Shown: one piece after another, positions 9,027 to 17,923 of the stretch
Numbering within the stretch: the stretch's first letter is position 1
Layout: each line of letters begins with the position of its first letter
NCBI GenBank assembly: GCA_937934645.1
Contig: CALGYZ010000046.1
Coordinates: 1 to 64,000, forward strand
From: an uncultured Bacillaceae bacterium
GTDB lineage: Bacteria > Bacillota > Bacilli > Bacillales > Caldibacillaceae
Reading direction: 5' to 3'
Length of the DNA: 64,000 bases
Notes under the pieces: generated by a model
The model's input: the letters and a program-made list of their open reading frames with translations, nothing else
What the model was told of the DNA's origin: nothing
Databases searched by the model: none
Translations under genes and position numbers: made by a program

Positions 9027-9485
9027 TTTTTTCCTCTCCTTTGGTTCGAATTCAAAATACTGCTGCGGTTTCTTCTAAATCTCAATTTTTATATTAATTT
9101 TCTATTATTAAAGACTTTTAAATCCGATGTTAAAGATTGTTAGAACAATATAAACTGAACTTTATTTGCTTCATATCCACTTAAAAAAGGTGAGCTGGAA
9201 ACCGCCCTCATGCAGGAATCATGCGGCTTACAGAAATAGAAATAAATTCCGGACTCCCGGTCCGGACGCGGGAATGCTTTCTATGTTTTCACTCTCTTAC
9301 TTTTATAAAATAGTAAAAATATATGAAGTAGATTTCCGAACATCACATATATCAAAACAAACATGGTATTCTATTATTATTCCAATATATTTTTATCGGT
9401 ATGAAGAATGGTATGTTGCTGGAGAACCAGGCAGCTTTTATTTTGCCTTCCTGGAAAACAGGGTGGAAAAGGAGAGTCGGTTTGA
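9027..9485. other. 459-base intergenic region with the ABC operon promoter
   Basis: No credible gene. The part next to the binding-protein gene is AT-rich and should hold the leftward promoter. I see no clean -35/-10 pair and no good cre site. A small palindrome TTGTTAGAACAA lies near 9131-9142. A plus-strand open frame covering 9166-9489 has no ribosome site and low-complexity translation, and it is not annotated. Confidence 0.5.
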
Positions 9486-10728
9486 ATGAAATATCTTTTA
9501 TACGGATTTTTAATACTTTTCGTACTGGCGGTCGTGATCGCTATGGTTAAGTGGATGGTTGTAAACTTTCTCGAAACTTTGGAGCTTGCTGCACTCATTG
9601 CCGGTTTCTTTTTAAATCGGAAAAAGAAAAACAAACAATTTTTGCTTCTGTCCGTGACCGGTGCCGTTTCTGACATTCAGCTGGCTTCTGTTCCGAGAAG
9701 TACTTAATGCCCTCGGATTTTTCTTCTTGATCTTGGCAGGAATTGCATTTGGCTGTTTCTTATTCTTCCTGTTCAAAAGGGACCAGTTATGGAAAAAAAT
9801 GCTGGCGGTACCTTTTCTGTCATTCGTATTAGCCTTTATTTTTATCACCAATGCGGCCTGATCTTGCTGAAACGGACTCCGAAGAAAAATCGGAACAGAT
9901 AAAAGAGACGAAAACAGAAGGGAAAAAGAAACAAAACAAAGACAAAACAACGGAAAAACCGGCGCTTCCCCAGCTCGTCCGAAACAAAACAATGCCAAAA
10001 ATGAAGCCGATACAGAAGTAAAATCCGGTACCAAAGGAAAAGGATGCAGCTGCACTTGGGCTTATTGCGGCAACGGTTTCACGGGTTATTGACGGGGATA
10101 CATTTGAATTGTTCGATGGCAGAAGAGTCCAGCTGATCGGTGTCAATACGCCCGAATCCACAACGAGACATGAGCCGTACGGAAAAGAGGCAAAACAGGA
10201 TGCAAAGGAAAAGTTGACTGGAAGACAGGTGTGGCTGCAAAAAGACGTATCCGAAACGGATCGCTACGGCCGCCTGTTAAGACTCGTCTGGCTGGAGATT
10301 CCTTCTGACTTAATGGATAAAGGGGAAATCCGGAAAAAATGTTTAATGCGGATCTCGTAATAAACGGATATGCCGAGCCTGCAACCTATCCCCCAGACGT
10401 CACTTACAGTGAATATTTCCGGAAATTCGCCAGGGAAGCACGCGCAAATGGAAAAGGATAATGGAAATACGGCGAAGAAGGAACAACAAAAGGGGATTTC
10501 GACAAAGAAACATCCGCGCCGAGGAGCTCTTCAGATTCCGGGCAAACCAACCGCTCCTCTTCATCCGGCAGCTCCGCATCCGGGGGAAGTTCATCTGGAG
10601 GCGGAAGGGAATATTTTGAAAACTGCGCAGAGTTAAGAAAAGTGTACCCGGACGGGGTACCTGAAGGCCACCCGGCCTATCAGAGCAAAATGGACCGCGA
10701 CAGAGACGGCTATGCATGTAAACGGTAA
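9486..10728 (+). pseudogene. Decayed membrane-anchored thermonuclease with excalibur domain (YokF-like)
   Basis: Fragments in three frames join into one protein: two or three N-terminal membrane segments (9486-9861), a charged linker (from 9860), a staphylococcal-nuclease-like domain (VSRVIDGDTFELFDGRRVQLIGV, then YGKEAKQDAKEKL, from about 10075), a Ser-rich linker and a C-terminal excalibur calcium-binding domain (ENCAELRKVYPDGVP with DRDRDGYACKR, ending at TAA 10726). Breaks seen are a frame change between 9660 and 9700, another near 9858, an in-frame TAA at 10019-10021, loss of one A in an A-run at 10334-10339, and an in-frame TAA at 10459-10461 where TTA-to-TAA is likely. The start retains AAAGGAGAG before ATG 9486. 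Two stops plus three shifts argue for true decay rather than sequencing error alone. Confidence 0.85.
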
Positions 10729-10737
10729 AAATGTAAT

Positions 10738-10771
10738 AAAAAAGACCGGCAGATCAAGCCGGTCTTTTGTA
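10738..10771 (+). terminator. Terminator after the nuclease pseudogene
   Basis: Stem AAGACCGGC / GCCGGTCTT with loop AGATCAA followed by a T-rich tail, directly after the TAA at 10726. Confidence 0.8.
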
Positions 10772-10803
10772 AAGAGATATATCGGTATGATTTTTCTATT
10801 AAA

Positions 10804-10837
10804 AAAAACAGCTCTTGAAAATTCAAGAGCTGTTTTT
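10804..10837. terminator. Terminator downstream of tRNA-Pro
   Basis: Perfect repeat AAAACAGCTCTTGAA / TTCAAGAGCTGTTTT with A and T runs on both sides. In leftward reading it ends the tRNA transcript. Confidence 0.85.
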
Positions 10838-10849
10838 CTGTTTCTTAGA

Positions 10850-10923
10850 TCGGGAAGACAGGATTTGAACCTGCGACCCCTACGTCCCGAACGTAGTGCT
10901 CTACCAAGCTGAGCTACTTCCCG
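10850..10923 (-). tRNA. tRNA-Pro (anticodon CGG)
   Basis: On the minus strand the sequence folds as a full cloverleaf. The acceptor stem CGGGAAG pairs with CTTCCCG, the D arm is GCTCAGCTTGGTAGAGC, the anticodon stem CTACG / CGTAG holds the loop TTCGGGA (anticodon CGG, reading CCG), and the T arm has GGTTCAAATCC. The discriminator base is A and CCA is not encoded. A TATAAT (plus-strand ATTATA at 10941-10946) lies about 20 bases before the 5' end, and a strong terminator follows. It is a single tRNA, not part of a cluster. Confidence 0.95.
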
Positions 10924-10940
10924 TTTACCCGACACAGATC

Positions 10941-10970
10941 ATTATAGCATAACCGTTTAAAAAATGCACG
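10941..10970 (-). promoter_or_regulatory. Promoter of tRNA-Pro
   Basis: A consensus -10 TATAAT on the minus strand at 10941-10946. The -35 region 16-17 bases further upstream (TGCATT) is weak. The position about 18 bases before the mature tRNA is plausible. Confidence 0.5.
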
Positions 10971-11260
10971 CTTTTTTTAAAAATTATTTTTTCCCTGATA
11001 AAGAATTGTCAAATTTAACAGCCAGATCTTATATTACTATAAACGAAACAAAATTTCAACAGATTTGTAAAAAAATTCTTTCCGGATTCCTTCATCCTGC
11101 GTATTCGGACAGCCTTTACAGAATATAATAGTTAAGCCGGTTAAGGAAAACGGATTCGCTGACCGAAAATTTGGCCGCTCCTGTGATAATCGTCTATAAT
11201 AACAAAGTAATGTTAATTTTTTAAATTTTTAATATTATATTATTTTCGGAGGCGGATAAA

Positions 11261-12163
11261 ATGACGCGGGGAATCATGTTTCTGGTCGCCGCAACGGTTT
11301 TATGGAGCGGAAATTATATATGCGGCCGGTATTTGGCCGGGGAAATATCCCCGGTTATGCTCAATACAATCCGGTGGGGCATATCCACAGTCTTTCTTTT
11401 TATTCTTCTATTTATGACAAAACGAAAAATCCGTTTATTCCGGAATTGGAAGGAATTTCTTATTACCGGGTTTTACGGCATGTTTGCCTTTTCAGCATTA
11501 AACTATTTATCTTTGAATTTTATTCATGCATCCGTTGCAGGAATGTTTTCCGCCTTTTCACCTGTGGCGATTCTTCTATTTACACCGCTTGTTTTAAAAG
11601 AAAAGGTTCCGGCTTTGGCCCGGGCGGGAACCGTCATTTCCGCAGCCGGCGTGATCATCCTTTTTCTTGGTAAATCCCGGGACCCCTTGGAAGGTTCTTT
11701 TTTTGGCGGATTTTTCATGCTTCTCGCCTGCCTGGCCTGGGGACTTTATACCGTCTACGGGAAAAAATACGGCACAAACATCGATCCGCTGACCATGACC
11801 GCCGGTGCTGCTTTTTACGGCACGGTTTTAAGTGCCGTTTTCACCATCGGAACAGGCAGTTTTTACGTACCGGAGCTTTCACCGTCTGCCTGGCTCGCTG
11901 TTTTGTACGCCAGCACGCTCGCTTCAGTCGGCGCCTTTTTCTTCTGGAACTTTGGTGTAAATATTGCCGGAGCCGGCCGGTCAGCACCTTTCATTAACCT
12001 GCTTCCGGTTTGGACGGTTCTGTTGGGAATGATCTTATTAAATGAAAAAGTGACTTTAATGACCTGGACCGGCGGGATCATCACCATTTCGGGTGCCGTA
12101 CTGGCCAGCATGGCAAAAGAAACAGACCGGGAACTGAAAAAGAATCTGTCCGAAACATTATAA
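11261..12163 (+). CDS. DMT-superfamily (EamA) transporter
   Basis: 300-residue drug/metabolite exporter family protein with about ten hydrophobic segments arranged as two EamA repeats (roughly residues 5-138 and 150-290). The typical NTIRWGISTVFLF after the first helix and LASVGAFFFWNFGV/GAGRSAPFINLLPVW in the second repeat are present. Its role is likely efflux of amino acids or other metabolites; the substrate is not deducible. ATG 11261 follows GGAGGCGG. It is a single gene; the 340-base upstream gap holds an AT-rich promoter region and the divergent tRNA promoter. Confidence 0.9.
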   Translation: MTRGIMFLVAATVLWSGNYICGRYLAGEISPVMLNTIRWGISTVFLFILLFMTKRKIRLFRNWKEFLITGFYGMFAFSALNYLSLNFIHASVAGMFSAFSPVAILLFTPLVLKEKVPALARAGTVISAAGVIILFLGKSRDPLEGSFFGGFFMLLACLAWGLYTVYGKKYGTNIDPLTMTAGAAFYGTVLSAVFTIGTGSFYVPELSPSAWLAVLYASTLASVGAFFFWNFGVNIAGAGRSAPFINLLPVWTVLLGMILLNEKVTLMTWTGGIITISGAVLASMAKETDRELKKNLSETL

Positions 12164-12612
12164 CAGCCATATGATCAGATGCTGGACAGGGCAATGTAAA
12201 GGCTGTAAAATCATTGTTGATAAAATTAAAAATATACGCATTTTTTATTATAACAATCATATAAAACCCACGGAAACATATCGGAATTCATGGTATAATA
12301 AACATTGTTCACCATGAATTACATATATTTCCGCTGTTATTGGAAATAATAGTCAGTAATGTTCCGGCCGGTTATACGGACCGGCGGAGCCGGAAATTTA
12401 AAACAAATGCATATTGATACACTTTTATGTCAAGTTATTTTACAATAGTGTTGTATTCCAGTTTTTGGAAAAAAAGCTCATAAAAAACGGGCGGAACAGA
12501 GAAAAAGTTGTATTTTTCCTTATTGCCAGCATGGCAACAGCGCAAAACCGGCCCGGCACATAAATCCTGTTTATACGGGCATTCCGCACCGATGTGAATA
12601 GGAGGAATCCCA
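12164..12612. other. 449-base region before lipM with inverted repeats
   Basis: No gene. It holds an inverted repeat enclosing TATAAT (12285-12320, listed separately) and a nested GC-rich fold (TTCCGG, CCGGT...ACCGG, CCGGAA) around 12361-12395. It also holds AT-rich stretches around 12410-12460. Transcription of lipM-lipA must begin somewhere here, and a long leader is possible. Confidence 0.45.
12285..12320. promoter_or_regulatory. Inverted repeat enclosing a -10-like TATAAT
   Basis: AATTCATGGT (12285-12294) and ACCATGAATT (12311-12320) are perfect complements, 16 bases apart, with TATAAT at 12294-12299 in the left half. This is a promoter/operator-like arrangement, though the -35 is poor. 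Its target would be the lipM-lipA unit if transcription runs rightward. Confidence 0.4.
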
Positions 12613-13461
12613 TTGAATAAAGATTGGTGTTTCATCGACACCGGACATATGAATGCAGCGATGAACATGGCTTTTGATGAGTGTTTGTTAAACTGGCACA
12701 GCCAAGGAAAAATACCGCCTGTTCTCCGGTTTTACCATTGGAGCAAACCATCATTGTCGGTCGGTTATTTCCAGCGGACAAAATCCATTAATTTTTCTGG
12801 CCTGGAGAAACATGGTTGTGAATTTGTCCGCAGGCTTACCGGAGGAAGCGCGGTGTTACATGATGATGAATTAACCTACAGCATCGTCATTTCTGAAAGC
12901 GATCCTGGAATTCCGAAATCCGTTACAAAAGCGTATTACGTATTGTGCCAGGGAATTTTGGAAGGTTATAAAAATTTGGGCATCGACGCCGAGTTTGCCA
13001 TTCCGGAGCGGGAAGCCGAAAGGGAGCGTTCGGCCATCTGCTTCGAAAAACCTTCCTTTTATGAAATGGTAGTCGGCGGCAAAAAAATTTGCGGAAATGC
13101 ACAAACACGAAAAAACGGTGTCCTTCTCCAGCACGGTTCCCTGCCGCTAACCCAAGATGCGGATATGCTATTTGACTTATTCGCCTTTTCCACTGAAGAA
13201 ATGAGGGAAAGACGGAAAAAACGGTTTCTCGGTAAAGCAACAACAATCAATGAAGTGACAAACCGGGATATTACATATGACGATATGAAGCAGGCATTTA
13301 AAAAAGGGGTTGAAAACGCCCTCGGAATCCGCCTGTCACCTCTGGAACTCAGTGATGCCGACTGGGCGGAAGTGAAAGCACTGGCCGAAACAAAATACGG
13401 TACTGATTTATGGAATTATTACACACCCAAGGAGCGTGAATCTATTGGCACGGCAAACTGA
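12613..13461 (+). CDS. lipM: Octanoyl-[GcvH]:protein/ACP octanoyltransferase LipM
   Basis: Transfers octanoate from acyl carrier protein to GcvH in the Bacillus-type lipoate synthesis route. 282 residues of the BPL/LplA fold match B. subtilis LipM along the length: [20 protein letters not shown] (residues 71-90), the catalytic Cys in [12 protein letters not shown] (Cys143) and [22 protein letters not shown] with the conserved Lys. Translation starts at TTG 12613, preceded by AGGAGGAA at good distance; no ATG in the right place exists. The 3' end overlaps lipA by 26 bases, so the two are co-translated. LipL, which would relay the octanoyl group, is not in the window. Confidence 0.92.
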   Translation: MNKDWCFIDTGHMNAAMNMAFDECLLNWHSQGKIPPVLRFYHWSKPSLSVGYFQRTKSINFSGLEKHGCEFVRRLTGGSAVLHDDELTYSIVISESDPGIPKSVTKAYYVLCQGILEGYKNLGIDAEFAIPEREAERERSAICFEKPSFYEMVVGGKKICGNAQTRKNGVLLQHGSLPLTQDADMLFDLFAFSTEEMRERRKKRFLGKATTINEVTNRDITYDDMKQAFKKGVENALGIRLSPLELSDADWAEVKALAETKYGTDLWNYYTPKERESIGTAN

Positions 13462-14380
13462 TTACGTCCGGAAACCGGAATGGCTGAAAATAAAGTTGAA
13501 TACGACAAAATCCTACGGAAACATTAAAAACCTTATTAAAGGAAACCGTCTGAATACGGTTTGTGAGGAAGCCAGATGCCCGAATATTTACGAATGCTGG
13601 AGCGAACGCGGGACGGCCACCTTTATGATTTTGGGGAATATATGTACCCGCGGCTGCCGATTCTGCGCCGTTACCACCGGCCGTCCGACGGAACTTGACT
13701 GGGCAGAACCGGAACGCGTGGCGGATTCGGTAAAAGTCATGGGATTAAAACACGTGGTCATCACATCCGTTGCCCGTGACGATCTGGAAGACGGCGGCGC
13801 TGCGGTTTTTGCCGAAACGATCCGGGCTGTCCGCAGAAAAAGTCCCGGTACGACCATTGAAGTACTGCCTTCAGATATGAAAGGCGATTATAAAAGCTTA
13901 AAAACATTAATGGATGCCAAACCGGATATTTTTGACCATAACGTGGAAACGGTCCGCCGCTTAACCCCGAGAGTACGGGCAGTGGCAACATACGACCGCT
14001 CGCTGCAATTGTTGAAACGGGTAAAAGAAATTTCGCCGGAAACCCCGACTAAATCCAGCATTATGGTCGGCCTCGGGGAAACGAAGGAAGAAATTTTAGA
14101 AACAATGGACGATTTGCGGGCACATGATGTCGATATCCTGACGATCGGCCAGTATATGCAACCGACGAAAAAGCATTTGAAAGTGGAACGGTACTATCAT
14201 CCGGATGAATTTGAAGAATTGAAAGAGATCGCTCTGAAAAAAGGCTTTAAGCATTGTGAATCCGGACCGTTCGTCCGTACGTCATACCACGCCGACGAAC
14301 AAGTCGGAATAACAACGGCCCAGCAAAAAATAAAATATTTAAAAGCCCTCGATCAAGAGAAAAACGAAAAAACAAGCTGA
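13436..14380 (+). CDS. lipA: Lipoyl synthase
   Basis: Radical-SAM enzyme that inserts two sulfurs into protein-bound octanoyl groups. 314 residues. The auxiliary cluster motif [12 protein letters not shown] lies at about residues 43-54 and the radical-SAM motif CTRGCRFC at about 69-76. The C-terminal RTSYHADEQ region contains the RSSY-like cluster ligand Ser. The start is GTG 13436 with AAGGAGC directly upstream, lying inside the end of lipM. The product continues the octanoylation made by the upstream gene, so the operon encodes two consecutive steps of the same pathway. A terminator follows. Confidence 0.96.
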   Translation: MNLLARQTDYVRKPEWLKIKLNTTKSYGNIKNLIKGNRLNTVCEEARCPNIYECWSERGTATFMILGNICTRGCRFCAVTTGRPTELDWAEPERVADSVKVMGLKHVVITSVARDDLEDGGAAVFAETIRAVRRKSPGTTIEVLPSDMKGDYKSLKTLMDAKPDIFDHNVETVRRLTPRVRAVATYDRSLQLLKRVKEISPETPTKSSIMVGLGETKEEILETMDDLRAHDVDILTIGQYMQPTKKHLKVERYYHPDEFEELKEIALKKGFKHCESGPFVRTSYHADEQVGITTAQQKIKYLKALDQEKNEKTS

Positions 14381-14386
14381 CGGATG

Positions 14387-14419
14387 AAAAGCAAGCGGAG
14401 CACCCTCCCTTGCTTTTTT
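14387..14419 (+). terminator. Terminator of lipM-lipA
   Basis: AAAAGCAAG / CTTGCTTTT with a 12-base loop and a T run, starting a few bases after the lipA stop. Confidence 0.8.
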
Positions 14420-14459
14420 TATTTTTTCGGAGAATTCTCTATGGGACATACCTCCTTCG

Positions 14460-14780
14460 TTTTCTCCTGTTTTTGTCCATTGGAAGCCTCCTTTTGGACA
14501 AAAATCCAGATTTTTATAAACCAGATGTCCGATAAAATCAGCCTATCGGACATTCAACATAAGGAATCGATACGTATTGTCCGATATCTTGGTTTTGCCG
14601 GACAAATTTTCATGAAATCAAGTGCGCTATGTCCAATAAACCAAACTAACGGGCATCGGCATCCTTGATCAGATGATGGATTGTCCTTTACCGGCTTTCT
14701 TTCGGACATTCACGGCACCGGACCTGCCCCAGTTTATCCGATATACACCGTTTATCGGCCATTTCAGAAGTAGATATCGC
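14460..14780. repeat. Non-coding array of degenerate GGACATT/TGTCCG motifs (array B)
   Basis: This part of the 580-base gap between lipA and the ABC exporter has no gene with a ribosome site. It repeats the same words as array A in both orientations: TTTTGTCCATTGG near 14470, TTTGGACAAAAA near 14493, GATGTCCGATAAA near 14523, CTATCGGACATTC near 14542, ATTGTCCGATATC near 14576, GCCGGACAAAT near 14597, TATGTCCAATAAA near 14628, GATTGTCCTTTAC near 14678 and TTTCGGACATTCAC near 14700. Open frames here are repeat-driven and are not annotated. Confidence 0.6.
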
Positions 14781-14903
14781 ATTTTTTGTCCTTTATTCTA
14801 TGAAACAAAAAATCCCGGTAATCAAACCGGGGGTCCGGAAATCTCTTCTATAAGTCAACTGGCTCCGCCGAATTTTTTAGCTGTTCAGCATGCACGAAAA
14901 ACT

Positions 14904-14963
14904 TTTACAAAATTATTGCAAAATACTAGAATAAAAGTGACAGCTGTGTTACTTTTATTCTAG
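14904..14963 (+). promoter_or_regulatory. Sigma-A promoter overlapped by a 38-base palindromic operator
   Basis: TTTACA at 14904-14909 and TAGAAT at 14927-14932 are separated by exactly 17 bases. The -10 sits inside a near-perfect palindrome from 14926 to 14963. The outer 13 bases of each arm (CTAGAATAAAAGT and ACTTTTATTCTAG) are perfectly complementary, and the centre contains ACAGCTGT. It lies 35 bases before the ABC exporter start and is best explained as a repressor site. No repressor gene is adjacent. A terminator is unlikely because no T run follows. Confidence 0.7.
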
Positions 14964-14997
14964 TTAACAACATCTTCATGTTGCAGAGGTGAAAAAT

Positions 14998-16119
14998 ATG
15001 TTCTTGGCACTTAGGGAAATCAAACATGCCAAAACCCGTTTCTTTCTTATTAGCACCATTCTCATTCTTATTTCCTGGCTGGTCTTTATTTTATCCGGAC
15101 TCGGAAACGGCCTGGCCAACCTCAGTGCGGCCACTTTTAAAAGGATAGATGCCCATTATGCCGTTTTTGAAGACGGAGCACGGCATTCAACACTGCGCTC
15201 GGTTATTTCAGAGAACATGATTGATGATTTAGAGCGATTCGAAAATGTTGAAGCGGCAGCCCCTCTCGGCACCCATACCGCGGTTGTGCTGAAAGAAGGG
15301 ACAAGCGGCGATGATGCAAAAATCGACGTTTCCCTGCTTGGCATCAATCCCGGCACCTTCATGGAACCGAAAGTAACGGAAGGTAAACAGCTGGATGCAA
15401 ACAACGATGAAGGTGTATTGGTCAATGCGGTATTGAAAGATAACGGGATCGAACTCGGGGATTATTTGGAAGTGGAAGGATCCGATGAAAAATTCAAAGT
15501 CATTGGCTTTGTAGAAAACGAGTCCTTCAACCATTTACCGGCTATTTTCACAACAATGGACATGTGGCGGACAATCCATTTTGCCGCTCCCGGGTCGGAC
15601 AGGGGAGTGGAAAAACCGGTGAACGCCATCATGCTCAGAGGGGAAAATATTGAACCGGAAACGATTGATCAAGCGATCGACGGGATTGAAACCGTAACGA
15701 AGAAAGATGCGATCAACGGTATTCCCGGTTTTACAGCGGAAAACGGAACGATTATGATGATGCTTTCCTTCCTGTTTGTCATTTCGGCTTTCGTCATTGC
15801 TGTTTTCTTCTATGTTCTTACGTTGCAAAAAACAAACCAGTTCGGTGTGATGAAAGCAATCGGGGCAAGCAACGGTTTTCTCGGTAAGAGCATTATCGCC
15901 CAGGTTTCCATCATATCTTTCATAAGCATCGCCATCGGTGTTGCATTGACTTATGCAACGGCAGCGGTCTTTCCGGAAGGGATGCCCTTTTCTCTGGATG
16001 AGAAGTTGATCATTACCTATTCCATTGTACTGTTTGCCGTATCAGTTTTAAGTTCACTCATTTCTGTGCGGAAAGTTACAAAAATTGATCCACTGCAAGC
16101 AATCGGGAGGGTTGAATAA
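14998..16119 (+). CDS. ABC transporter permease, FtsX/MacB-like
   Basis: 373-residue membrane protein with the MacB/FtsX topology: one N-terminal helix, a large extracytoplasmic domain (about residues 45-245) and three C-terminal helices, the first of which begins near MMMLSFLFVISAFVIAVFF. The cytoplasmic motif VMKAIGASNGFLGKSIIAQ follows that helix, as in FtsX-family permeases. ATG 14998 is chosen over an in-frame GTG at 14989 because the GTG lies inside the AGAGGTG ribosome site. It ends in a TAATG junction with its ATPase, so the two are coupled. Likely exports a peptide, drug or lipid, or reports envelope stress. Confidence 0.87.
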   Translation: MFLALREIKHAKTRFFLISTILILISWLVFILSGLGNGLANLSAATFKRIDAHYAVFEDGARHSTLRSVISENMIDDLERFENVEAAAPLGTHTAVVLKEGTSGDDAKIDVSLLGINPGTFMEPKVTEGKQLDANNDEGVLVNAVLKDNGIELGDYLEVEGSDEKFKVIGFVENESFNHLPAIFTTMDMWRTIHFAAPGSDRGVEKPVNAIMLRGENIEPETIDQAIDGIETVTKKDAINGIPGFTAENGTIMMMLSFLFVISAFVIAVFFYVLTLQKTNQFGVMKAIGASNGFLGKSIIAQVSIISFISIAIGVALTYATAAVFPEGMPFSLDEKLIITYSIVLFAVSVLSSLISVRKVTKIDPLQAIGRVE

Positions 16120-16829
16120 TGTCGGGAATTACACTCCGGAATGTAACAAAAGTGTACGAGGAAGGCGGGAACAGTTTTACGGCTTTAAAAAATGCTTCCA
16201 TTACCGTATCCCCCGGAGAGTTCGCCGCAGTCATCGGTCCGTCCGGTTCTGGAAAAAGTACATTTCTTTCCATCGCCGGGGCGTTATTGAGACCGACAAG
16301 CGGTGAAGTACTCGTGAATAATACGGATATTACCAAATTATCTGCAAAAAAGCTTTCCCGCTTCCGTCTGGAAAAAATCGGTTTTATTTTGCAAACATCC
16401 AACCTTGTTCCGTATTTAACGGTTCTCGACCAGCTTCTTGTCGTGAAAAAAATGAAAGGGAAAATTTCAAAAGAAGACCGGGAATACGCCAAACAGCTGC
16501 TCGGGGAAGTCGGTCTCGGGGGAAAACTCCATAAATATTCCGACCAATTATCCGGCGGCGAACGTCAACGGGTTGCCATCGCCAGGGCTTTCATGAATGA
16601 CCCGGATATTATTCTCGCCGATGAACCGACCGCAAGCCTGGACTCAAAACGGGCCTTTGAAGTTGTCGAACTCATCGCCAAAGAAGTGAAAGCAAGAAAT
16701 AAAGCAGCGATCATGGTCACCCATGATGAAAGAATGTTAAAATATTGCGACCGGATTTACGAAATGGAAGACGGCGTTCTGTCTTTAGCGGAAAATCAAC
16801 CATTGAACAAAGTAAATGAGCTCTCTTAA
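16119..16829 (+). CDS. ABC transporter ATP-binding protein, LolD/MacB type
   Basis: 236-residue ATPase of the exporter encoded with the preceding permease. It shows Walker A GPSGSGKST (about residues 40-48), signature LSGGERQRVAIARAF (about 142-156), Walker B IILADEPTASLD and switch HDERMLKYCDRIYEMEDG, the pattern of the LolD/YknY group. Its ATG shares a base with the permease stop codon. The pair is controlled by the palindrome-overlapped promoter at 14904-14963, so expression is probably inducible. Confidence 0.92.
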   Translation: MSGITLRNVTKVYEEGGNSFTALKNASITVSPGEFAAVIGPSGSGKSTFLSIAGALLRPTSGEVLVNNTDITKLSAKKLSRFRLEKIGFILQTSNLVPYLTVLDQLLVVKKMKGKISKEDREYAKQLLGEVGLGGKLHKYSDQLSGGERQRVAIARAFMNDPDIILADEPTASLDSKRAFEVVELIAKEVKARNKAAIMVTHDERMLKYCDRIYEMEDGVLSLAENQPLNKVNELS

Positions 16830-16839
16830 AACATAGAAC

Positions 16840-16861
16840 GGGCCGGCAATCATGCCGGCCC
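16840..16861 (+). terminator. Hairpin after the ABC exporter genes
   Basis: Perfect GGGCCGGCA / TGCCGGCCC with loop ATCA, 10 bases after the stop. The following T tract is short, so it is a moderate terminator. Confidence 0.65.
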
Positions 16862-16987
16862 TTAACAATTCATTATTTCAACTTTTCCACGTACGGTGCT
16901 ATGCACCTTTTAACACGCTTCACCCTGGTGGTTTTGGTCATATCTGATCCGTAAAATATTGACAGGGTCAATAACGCATCAAGCTAT

Positions 16988-17923
16988 TTATCCCTCATTT
17001 ACGGCCATTTTTTTATTTAAGGAGAAAGTAATTCCGTAATTATCAATATCCAATCCGGTAACTGCCGCTTTTATGCCGTGCTTTTTCAATACGGAATCCA
17101 TATAAACAGTGACTTCAGCCGGATCACCGTCGGTAAAGGCGAGCATCGAAGGGCCGGCTCCGCTGATTACGGCACCCAGTGCACCGTGGCTGCGGCAATT
17201 TTTCCGGATTTCTTCAAATCCCGGCAACAACTGCGCCCGGTACGGCTGGTGAATGCGGTCATCCAGCGCGGTCCGTAATGCCGCCAGGTCCCCCCGGGCG
17301 AGCGCTCCGGCCAGAAGAGCCGAGTGGCTGATCGCATGAACGACATCCTCTTTGGTATATTTGTCCGGAAGCACTCCCCTTGCCTGCTTCGTTTTCAGCT
17401 CAAAATCCGGGATCGCCACCGCAACGCCTAAATTCGCCGGGGCATCGAGACGGACATACGTATAATTCCCGAGATCATTCTTTGCCGCGATAATAATTCC
17501 GCCGAACATAGATGCACCGACATTGTCTGGATGACCTTCGATTTTCGCTGCCATTTGGAACAGCTCATCTTTTGAAAAAGGTTCCCCGGCAAGTAAATTT
17601 GCCGCAGCCAAGCCCCCTGTGATCGCTGCTCCGCTGCTGCCCAGTCCCCTGGCCAGGGGAATTTCGCTGTCCACTTCAATTTCCAGTTCCGGAGCCTTCT
17701 TTCCGATCTTGTCAAATAAAAACTCGATTGTCCGGTAGATTAAGTTGCTTTTATCCGCAGGTAAGCCCCGTCCGTTTTCTCCGCGCAAATAAAAACGTGT
17801 ATGATCCGACTGCTTTATTTTTAATGTCAGGTAAAGCGAAAGTGCCATTCCGATGGAGTCAAATCCGGGGCCTAAATTCGCCGTACTGGCCGGAACTTTG
17901 ACCAACATATCATATTCATCCAT
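16988..17923 (-). CDS. thrB: Homoserine kinase
   Basis: GHMP-family kinase that phosphorylates homoserine in threonine synthesis. About 311 residues, with N-terminal VKVPASTANLGPGFDSIGMAL, the ATP-binding GHMP motif PLARGLGSSGAAITGG (about residue 88) and the C-terminal GAVISGAGPSMLAF. The first codons are GTG ATG; I list ATG 17923, though the GTG three bases earlier or the ATG at 17908 are possible because the ribosome site is weak. It is the last gene of the hom-thrC-thrB operon, separated from thrC by a 124-base gap without a strong terminator. Confidence 0.94.
   Translation of the reverse strand: MDEYDMLVKVPASTANLGPGFDSIGMALSLYLTLKIKQSDHTRFYLRGENGRGLPADKSNLIYRTIEFLFDKIGKKAPELEIEVDSEIPLARGLGSSGAAITGGLAAANLLAGEPFSKDELFQMAAKIEGHPDNVGASMFGGIIIAAKNDLGNYTYVRLDAPANLGVAVAIPDFELKTKQARGVLPDKYTKEDVVHAISHSALLAGALARGDLAALRTALDDRIHQPYRAQLLPGFEEIRKNCRSHGALGAVISGAGPSMLAFTDGDPAEVTVYMDSVLKKHGIKAAVTGLDIDNYGITFSLNKKMAVNEG

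Noticed and set aside
9166..9489. 107-residue open frame upstream of the nuclease pseudogene
   Set aside because: No ribosome site, no recognisable domain, and it overlaps the AT-rich promoter region and the real start at 9486.
12164..12612. T-box or known riboswitch in the lipM leader
   Set aside because: No T-box sequence, no known aptamer core; only simple inverted repeats.
14384..14963. Two open frames of about 95 residues after lipA
   Set aside because: They cross the lipA terminator and array B and lack ribosome sites.
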